Source of the DNA: Bacteroidales bacterium
Lineage (GTDB): Bacteria > Bacteroidota > Bacteroidia > Bacteroidales > JAHJDW01
Reading direction: 5' to 3'
Assembly (NCBI GenBank): GCA_029004185.1
Contig: JAQUPB010000012.1
Coordinates: forward strand, 1 to 36,719
DNA length: 36,719 nucleotides
The notes beneath the pieces were generated by a model. The model made no database searches. It had not been told where the DNA came from and worked only from the letters and a program-made list of their open reading frames with translations. Shown here piece by piece: positions 31,628-36,719 of this stretch. A program made the position numbers and the translations under genes. How positions within the stretch are numbered: the first letter of the stretch is position 1; every line of letters starts with the position of its first letter.

Positions 31628-33880
31628 ATGAAAAAAATAAATATACTTCCTGTAATCATTCTGGTGGTTCTTATTAATGTTTTTTGCAATAAAAATATTG
31701 CACAAAACAATTGTGCTACTGCAATTATTATTCCTTCATTGCCATATACTGACAGCATATCAACCTGCGGTGCGGGTGCTGATTACGGTGCAGGGCAAGC
31801 ATGCCTTGATGCGAATTTTACCGGTGAAGATGTTGTTTATAAATTCACACCTACAAAAAATATGTGTGTGAATTTTAATGTTTCACATGGAGGATATGTA
31901 TGGGATGGAGTTCATTGTGTTGCTCCGTATACATACCCGGGAGCATGCCCGACTGGTTGTTCACCCCCATTTAGTGGTAGTCCATGTACGTGCAATGTAT
32001 GCGGTTCAAACCAACAACCTGCGGAGGGAATGGCTTTCACGGTATTGGATGGATGTCCAAATGCAGGAGGTAGTTGCATTGATGGAAAATCATATTCCAA
32101 TATCGCATTGCCAGGTCTTACGGGTTATATGGGCTTATGGGTTGAACAGTTAACTGCATATCAAACTTATTATATAATTATTGATGAAAAGTCAATATCA
32201 AAATGTCATAGCTATTCTTTTTCGGTGAATGAAACTATGTGTGTGGATACAACAGCGGCATGTGGAAACAATCTTGATTTTGAATATAAGAATTTTACAA
32301 ACTGGACAGGTGGAACAGGCACTTGCTGCCCGATAAACATAACAATTCCGGGTATTGTAAGCCATGGCATCAATAGCCCGAATAATGAGGGCACTATATG
32401 TCTGCCCGGTTCCGGAGGAGGAACAATTGGTACCGGGGACATTACAGCACAACATTCAATAATAACAGGACCAGAAACCGATCCATATACAGGCAATGTT
32501 GTTAAATTAGTGTCACCTAACAGCAGTAATTTTTCTGCCCGTGTTGGTAATGCAAACGTTTGTGCTTATGCATCACAGTTGTGCCATGATTTTGTTGTTA
32601 CTTCCCAGAATGAGGGATTAACATATATGTACGCTGTTGTTTTTGAAGATCCGGCTCATACATCAGCTGAACAGCCAAGATTTCAGGTAGAAGTAAAAGA
32701 CCAGGGAGGAAGCATTCTTCCCAATGGCAGTTACTATTTCGTTTCCGGTCCTGGCATTCCGGGGTTTCAAACATATTTAGGTTATTATAATAACACAACG
32801 ACTGTACATTTTAAAGATTGGACTTATGTTGGAATGGATTTACGTCCTTATCTTGGACAAACCCTCCAGATTTGTTATACAACGGGAGATTGCTCTCCGA
32901 CAGGGCATTTCGGATATGCATACATTGATGTAACATGCCGTCCTGTCGTTCCGGAAGGGTTTGCATTATGTGGTGAAAGTATGCCCATACAATTATGTGC
33001 TCCTCCCGGATATGCAGGATGGACATGGTCAACAGGCGACACAACAGAATGTATCACAAATCCTGCTGCTGCACCCGGAACTCCTTATACGATTACTATA
33101 ATGTCGATAAACGGATATCAGTCTGTTGTTGAAGATACTCTTAAGCTGATGCAGGTGGATGTTATGAATGATACATATATAAACTGCAATAATAATGTGG
33201 CGTTAACCACATCAGTGAATACTTATGCTGATTATATATGGTCGTCAGAACCTCCCGGTTTTCAATCATACAGTCAAAGCCCTGTTGTGAGTCCTGCAGA
33301 AACAACAACATACACTGTTATGGTGTCTGCAAAATACAGTTCCTGCCAGATTCAGAAAAAGGTAGTTGTAAACGTTATTAATGGTTTTAGCGCAGATATA
33401 TTAAAAACAGATGCGTCATGCTTTGGGTGCTCTGATGGCTCGGCAACAGTGTTTGTTTCGGGAGGCACACAGCCGTATACATACTTATGGAGTACCACTC
33501 CTGCACAAACAACCGAAACGATTTCAGGTCTTAGCGAAGGGGCATACTCAGTTACAATTACAGATGCTTCAGCATGCCAGACAGTAAAGTATGTTGGGAT
33601 TGATGTTTTTGTAGGGGTTTCGGATAATACAGGGAAGAACGAATTTTTAGCTTACCCAAATCCGACAAACGATAAACTTTATGTTGAGTTTGAAAACAAA
33701 AACAATTCACTAATAAAACTTCAGATTACCAATTTAATTGGGAAAATTATTTATTCCGAAACTTCAGGTTCAGGTACGAACAGAATTATTGATTTAAGCA
33801 AACAGCCTAATGGCATGTATTTGCTGAAACTCCAAACCGATGATAAAATTTATTACAGGAAGATATTGTTGGAAAAATAA
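31628..33880 (+). CDS. Large T9SS-exported protein, paralogue 2
   Basis: This protein (750 residues from ATG 31628) has the same domain order as paralogue 1 throughout. It has a signal peptide (MKKINILPVIILVVLINVFC, to about residue 26) and a Cys-rich head (STCGAGADYGAGQACLDANF, TGEDVVYKFTPT). A jelly-roll-like domain (LDFEYKNFTNWTGGTGTCCP), Ig-like domains and an SprB-type repeat (CFGCSDGSATVFVSGGTQPY) follow. The sorting domain begins FLAYPNPTNDKLYVEF. The last residues (DDKIYYRKILLEK) match the intervening 842-residue protein rather than paralogue 1, a mosaic pattern. In-frame starts upstream of ATG 31628 fall in the promoter. A hairpin terminator follows the stop. The function is probably surface adhesion or binding, shared with paralogue 1. 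Confidence 0.88.
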   Translation: MKKINILPVIILVVLINVFCNKNIAQNNCATAIIIPSLPYTDSISTCGAGADYGAGQACLDANFTGEDVVYKFTPTKNMCVNFNVSHGGYVWDGVHCVAPYTYPGACPTGCSPPFSGSPCTCNVCGSNQQPAEGMAFTVLDGCPNAGGSCIDGKSYSNIALPGLTGYMGLWVEQLTAYQTYYIIIDEKSISKCHSYSFSVNETMCVDTTAACGNNLDFEYKNFTNWTGGTGTCCPINITIPGIVSHGINSPNNEGTICLPGSGGGTIGTGDITAQHSIITGPETDPYTGNVVKLVSPNSSNFSARVGNANVCAYASQLCHDFVVTSQNEGLTYMYAVVFEDPAHTSAEQPRFQVEVKDQGGSILPNGSYYFVSGPGIPGFQTYLGYYNNTTTVHFKDWTYVGMDLRPYLGQTLQICYTTGDCSPTGHFGYAYIDVTCRPVVPEGFALCGESMPIQLCAPPGYAGWTWSTGDTTECITNPAAAPGTPYTITIMSINGYQSVVEDTLKLMQVDVMNDTYINCNNNVALTTSVNTYADYIWSSEPPGFQSYSQSPVVSPAETTTYTVMVSAKYSSCQIQKKVVVNVINGFSADILKTDASCFGCSDGSATVFVSGGTQPYTYLWSTTPAQTTETISGLSEGAYSVTITDASACQTVKYVGIDVFVGVSDNTGKNEFLAYPNPTNDKLYVEFENKNNSLIKLQITNLIGKIIYSETSGSGTNRIIDLSKQPNGMYLLKLQTDDKIYYRKILLEK

Positions 33881-33889
33881 ATTGTAAAA

Positions 33890-33928
33890 AGCTTTACTAA
33901 ATTTTCAAAGTTTAGTAAAGCTTTTCTG
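33890..33928 (+). terminator. Hairpin terminator, repeat copy 3 of 3
   Basis: AGCTTTACTAAA...TTTAGTAAAGCT, followed by TTTCTG. It is a diverged copy of the hairpins at 23261 and 26637 that keeps pairing (one G-T wobble). It ends the T9SS cargo group and lies before the convergent aroK gene. Confidence 0.7.
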
Positions 33929-33943
33929 TTTTGTGGTATTGAT

Positions 33944-34501
33944 TTAAATTATTTTTTTTATCATTTTTATTACTTCATCGGTTTTTATGCTTTCTCCTTT
34001 TACGATTAAGTCTGCCTGTTCGTAATATTCTTCGCGTTTCTTCAGTTTTTCGGTAATGAAGTTTACCAGATCTTTATTGTCGCAATCTTTTATTATGGGG
34101 CGTTTGTCCTTTTGCTTATAAAGCCTGTCAGCTAGGCTTTTCGGCGACATCTTCAGGTAAATAACCATGCCTGCTTTTTTCATTATTTCTATGTTGTCAT
34201 AAAAACAAGGAGTGCCTCCGCCTGTGGCAACTACAAAATTATTTTTAAGAATAATTTTATTCAATATATGACTTTCTTTTTTTCTGAATGCGCCTTCGCC
34301 TTCGTTTTCGAATATCATGGCAATGGATTTTCCGTATGTGTTTTCGATAATGTCATCCATGTCTATGAATTCAAGCTTCAGCTTGTTTGCAAGCTTCTTG
34401 CCAAAGGTTGTCTTTCCGCAGCCCATGAAGCCGATTAAAAACAGTTTATAGTTTTTAGTTTTCAGTTTGGAGTTTGCTTTTTTTGATTGTTGGTTTTTCA
34501 T
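33944..34501 (-). CDS. aroK: Shikimate kinase with repeat-derived N-terminal extension
   Basis: This 185-residue protein phosphorylates shikimate at O3 using ATP, in the chorismate pathway. The P-loop is FLIGFMGCGKTTFGKKLA, the shikimate-binding Asp is in EFIDMDDIIE, FRKKESHIL carries the conserved Arg, and VATGGGTPCF is the GGG motif. A typical family member would begin around LFLIGFMG; here about 20 residues precede it. Their codons (34440-34475) are a run of AAACTNN heptamers continuing the intergenic repeat family. No ATG, GTG or TTG lies between the start at 34501 and the P-loop strand, so the tract appears to be translated. No promoter consensus is visible upstream. Confidence 0.95.
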   Translation of the reverse strand: MKNQQSKKANSKLKTKNYKLFLIGFMGCGKTTFGKKLANKLKLEFIDMDDIIENTYGKSIAMIFENEGEGAFRKKESHILNKIILKNNFVVATGGGTPCFYDNIEIMKKAGMVIYLKMSPKSLADRLYKQKDKRPIIKDCDNKDLVNFITEKLKKREEYYEQADLIVKGESIKTDEVIKMIKKII

Positions 34502-34540
34502 GGTTATTAGTAATTAGTCATTGGTCATTAGTGAAAAAGC
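34440..34540. repeat. Heptamer tracts inside and just upstream of aroK
   Basis: Minus-strand units AAACTCC AAACTGA, then AAACTAA AAACTAT, lie inside the coding sequence (about 34443-34475). Plus-strand units TAGTAAT TAGTCAT, then TGGTCAT TAGTGAA, lie just upstream of the gene (about 34507-34534). Confidence 0.75.
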
Positions 34541-34567
34541 ATTTGATATTATTTAGTTAATTTTTTT

Positions 34568-34733
34568 AACTGAGAACTAAAAACTGAAAACTGAAAACTG
34601 AAAACTGAGAACTGAGAACTGAAAACTGAAAACTGAAAACTGAAAACTGAAAACTGAAAACTGAAAACTGAGAACTGAAAACTGAAAACTGAAAACTGAA
34701 AACTGAAAACTGAAAACTGAAAACTGAAAACTA
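34568..34733. repeat. Long heptamer tandem array, about 23.5 units of AACTGAA
   Basis: About 165 bp of AACTGAA units with variants AACTGAG and AACTAAA in uninterrupted 7-nt register. It is the longest simple repeat in the window and is likely to vary in length. The Phe/Gln/Ser-rich frame read across it is an artefact of the repeat. Confidence 0.95.
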
Positions 34734-34907
34734 TTTTTATATAAACCTGCAAATTACTCTTTTTATTATTTTTGTGCAAAACTTTTTTTATTGTAAAAAC
34801 TTTAAAATCCAAAATCGTAAATCGGTTACTGTTATGAAAAAACTAAAAAAAATATGCCACAAAGGCACGAAGACACAAAGTTTCACAAAGTTTTTTGCTA
34901 TTTAATA

Positions 34908-34977
34908 TTTGCTCTTTGCTCTCTGCTCTCTGCTCTCTGCTCTCTGCTCTTCGCTCTTCGCTAATTCCTAATTCCTA
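34908..34977. repeat. Ten consecutive heptamers with gradual unit change
   Basis: Units in register: TTTGCTC twice, TCTGCTC four times, TTCGCTC, TTCGCTA, ATTCCTA twice. The unit sequence changes stepwise while the 7-nt phase is kept. Confidence 0.9.
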
Positions 34978-34999
34978 AATTTCATTACTGCTATTTTAC

Positions 35000-35007
35000 T
35001 ATTTTTG
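35000..35007 (+). promoter_or_regulatory. Probable -7 element for the symporter gene
   Basis: TATTTTTG matches TAnnTTTG and would give a leader of about 14 nt before ATG 35025. The position for a TTG -33 element is occupied by repeat sequence and has no match. Confidence 0.45.
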
Positions 35008-35024
35008 CACAAACAAAGCAACTC

Positions 35025-36494
35025 ATGAGCCCTGCTTTCATATTTTTAATTTTTCTTCTTTACTCCGCCCTTTTATTTTTTATAACATGGCTCACTGCAC
35101 GCAAGGCAAATAATGATACTTATTTCATAGGCAACAAACAATCGCCGTGGTATGTTGTCGCGTACGGGATGATTGGCGCTTCGCTTTCGGGTGTTACTTT
35201 TATGTCGGTGCCGGGCTCTGTCGGCGGAACACAGTTTTCATATATGATGGTAGTGTTCGGATACTTGTTCGGATATTTCACAATAGCAACTGTGCTCATG
35301 CCGATGTATTACAAATTAAATCTTACATCAATATACACATATCTCAACAAGCGTTTTGGTTTCTGGTCGTATAAAACAGGTGCATTTTTCTTTTTGCTGT
35401 CGCGTACAATCGGAGCTTCATTCAGAATGTATCTTGTGATAAACGTTCTTCAGATTTTTGTGTTCGACCAGTGGGGAGTACCTTTCGGAGTTTCTGTTGC
35501 GGTTTTTATTGTGCTCATAATTTTATACACATTCGAAGGTGGAGTAAAAACTATCGTCTGGACAGATACGCTCCAGACAACATTCATGCTCCTTGGTGTT
35601 GTGCTGTCAATTATTTTTATTACAAGGGAATTAAATCTTAATTTTTCCGAAATCTTCGATTCGGTGCGGCACAGCAAATATTCACAAATCGTTTTCGCCG
35701 ATTGGCACGATAGCCGTTATTTCCTGAAAAAGTTTTTCGGCGGAATGTTCATCGCAATTGTAATGACAGGTCTTGACCAGGAGATGATGCAGAAAAATCT
35801 CAGTTGCCGCAATTTAAAAGAAGCACAAAAAAATATGTTCACTTTCAGCTTCGTGCTTTTGTTTGTCAATGCCATGTTTCTATTTTTGGGTGCAGTTTTG
35901 TATATCTACGTCAGCACAAAGGGAATTGCTTTGCCTGCAAAATCCGATGATTTGTTTCCCGTGATTGCTTTTCAGTATTTGAGCCCTGTCGCAGGTTTGG
36001 TGTTTATGCTTGGATTGATTTCCGCAGCATATCCAAGTGCCGACGGTGCGTTAACATCTCTTACGACTTCCTTTTGCGTTGATTTTTTAGGACTAAAAGA
36101 AAAAGATAATCTTTCCGAAAAACAAAAAAAGAAAATCAGGTACATTGTGCATTTCAGCTTTGCGGCATTATTGCTTGTTGTAATAATGATTTTCAGAGTG
36201 GTAAACAATGATGCGGTGGTTAATTCAATTTTCAAGGCGGCGGGTTATACTTATGGTCCTTTACTTGGCTTGTTTGCATTCGGACTTTTCACAAAATTTA
36301 AAATTTACGATAAACGCGTTTGGATTGTTGCCATTATATCTCCGGTGGCTTGCTATTTCATAAGCATGTTTTCAAAAGAAATTTTATTCGGTTACGTTTT
36401 CGACTTCGAGCTCCTTATCCTCAACGGAATACTAACTTTCGTGGGACTTATAATTATAAAAAAAAATAATAATAAGGAATTGAGTTCTTTTTAA
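35025..36494 (+). CDS. Sodium/solute symporter (SSS family)
   Basis: This 489-residue inner-membrane transporter has about 13 hydrophobic segments. SSS-family features are LTARKANNDTYFIGNKQSPW after the first segment, YGMIGASLSGVTFMSVPGSV in the unwound substrate/sodium region, EGGVKTIVWTDTLQTTFMLL, and DQEMMQKNLSCRNLKEAQKN. SADGALTSLTTSFCVDF, a conserved sodium-site segment, is also present. The solute (sugar, amino acid, sialic acid, proline or other) cannot be told from this sequence. It stands alone, with repeat-rich spacers on both sides. Confidence 0.92.
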   Translation: MSPAFIFLIFLLYSALLFFITWLTARKANNDTYFIGNKQSPWYVVAYGMIGASLSGVTFMSVPGSVGGTQFSYMMVVFGYLFGYFTIATVLMPMYYKLNLTSIYTYLNKRFGFWSYKTGAFFFLLSRTIGASFRMYLVINVLQIFVFDQWGVPFGVSVAVFIVLIILYTFEGGVKTIVWTDTLQTTFMLLGVVLSIIFITRELNLNFSEIFDSVRHSKYSQIVFADWHDSRYFLKKFFGGMFIAIVMTGLDQEMMQKNLSCRNLKEAQKNMFTFSFVLLFVNAMFLFLGAVLYIYVSTKGIALPAKSDDLFPVIAFQYLSPVAGLVFMLGLISAAYPSADGALTSLTTSFCVDFLGLKEKDNLSEKQKKKIRYIVHFSFAALLLVVIMIFRVVNNDAVVNSIFKAAGYTYGPLLGLFAFGLFTKFKIYDKRVWIVAIISPVACYFISMFSKEILFGYVFDFELLILNGILTFVGLIIIKKNNNKELSSF

Positions 36495-36496
36495 AA

Positions 36497-36604
36497 TTGC
36501 CACTAAGACACAAGGACTCTAAGTTTCACAAAGAAAAATCACATTATATAACTAATACGACTTAGTGCAACTTTGTGTCTTCGTGTCTTCGTGTCTTTGT
36601 GGCA
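36497..36604. repeat. Imperfect inverted octamer repeat after the symporter gene
   Basis: The left arm begins TTGCCACTAAGACACAAGG (36497). The right arm ends CTTCGTGTCTTTGTGGCAA (36604) and is made of CTTCGTGT/CTTTGTGT octamers. The left arm also shares AAGTTTCACAAAG with the tract at 34856-34890 upstream of the gene. It may fold as a terminator hairpin. The last 115 bases of the window after it show nothing recognisable. Confidence 0.7.
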
Positions 36605-36719
36605 ATAAATTTTTAGCATTGTTTAACTTTTTAAATTATTCACTGTTAACTATTTTTCTTCCTTTTTGTCATACTGTAATTTTTTTGAATTTATTTCTTT
36701 TAGGTAACTGGACTATTGT

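Larger units (their letters stand above)
34502..35024. other. 523-bp aroK/symporter spacer, mostly tandem repeats
   Basis: Apart from the heptamer arrays it contains an octamer-like tract (34856-34890; GCCACAAAGGCACGAAG) and an orphan TATTTTTG (34767-34774). A 23-codon frame at 34834-34905 begins MKKLKKI and then reads into the octamer tract. No intact gene was seen. Confidence 0.65.

Noticed and set aside
32212..33057. Several minus-strand frames across the T9SS paralogue
   Set aside because: They overlap a gene with a clear signal peptide, domains and sorting signal. They are low-complexity Cys/His-rich reverse readings.
34568..34733. Possible CRISPR array
   Set aside because: There is a uniform 7-nt tandem unit with no spacers, and no cas genes are present.
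34549..34812. A minus-strand frame with FQFSVFS repeats
   Set aside because: It is the translation of the AACTGAA tandem array; any long run of this unit stays open. There is no start signal or non-repeat domain.

Overview
The window is chromosomal DNA from a low-GC member of the Bacteroidota, probably Bacteroidales-like. The evidence is Bacteroidota promoters (TTG, 19-20 nt, TAnnTTTG), weak Shine-Dalgarno signals, four complete secreted proteins with C-terminal type IX secretion (T9SS) sorting domains, SprB-type repeats, a gingipain-family peptidase, and housekeeping genes in Bacteroidota style. No rRNA, tRNA, CRISPR array, transposase or phage gene was seen.

Layout. 1-943 (minus): N-terminus of a large repeat-built secreted protein, cut by the window edge. 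1310-5877 (minus): a PAP2 phosphatase, a DUF3857-like protein with a degenerate transglutaminase-like region, a metacaspase-like C14 peptidase and a short-chain dehydrogenase. 6061-8519 (minus): hpt, adk, obg. 8738-12888 (plus): purE, dxs, ilvE. 13358-16376 (plus): glf, a GT-C type membrane glycosyltransferase and a GT2 glycosyltransferase, a small surface-sugar cluster. 16482-20197 (plus): a HEAT-like repeat protein and a gingipain-like T9SS peptidase. 20292-23256: pdxJ (minus) divergent from a CBS-domain protein and an Omp85-like protein. 23380-26546 (plus): an ECF sigma factor, a protein built like an anti-sigma factor spanning both membranes, and a lipoprotein. 26763-33880 (plus): three large T9SS cargo proteins, two of them tandem paralogues with duplicated promoters. 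33944-34501 (minus): aroK. 35025-36494 (plus): a sodium/solute symporter.

The most interesting signals are these. (1) The sigma gene and the lipoprotein gene share a non-housekeeping promoter motif (GGCAAC, 16-17 nt, GTCTTA). Together with the envelope-spanning protein between them this looks like a self-contained outer-membrane sensing circuit. (2) Two intergenic copies of a roughly 90-105 nt element have three helices conserved by compensatory changes, one of them a pseudoknot. (3) Nearly every longer spacer contains short tandem repeats with a strict 7-nt (sometimes 8-nt) period but different unit sequences, often as inverted pairs at gene ends. In aroK such a tract is translated, and at the PAP2 gene it runs into the start codon. 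(4) A 137-bp element with 22-bp perfect, self-palindromic ends lies before the gingipain-like gene, with a relative before ilvE. (5) One hairpin terminator occurs three times within 11 kb, each time near the end of a secretome or envelope gene unit.
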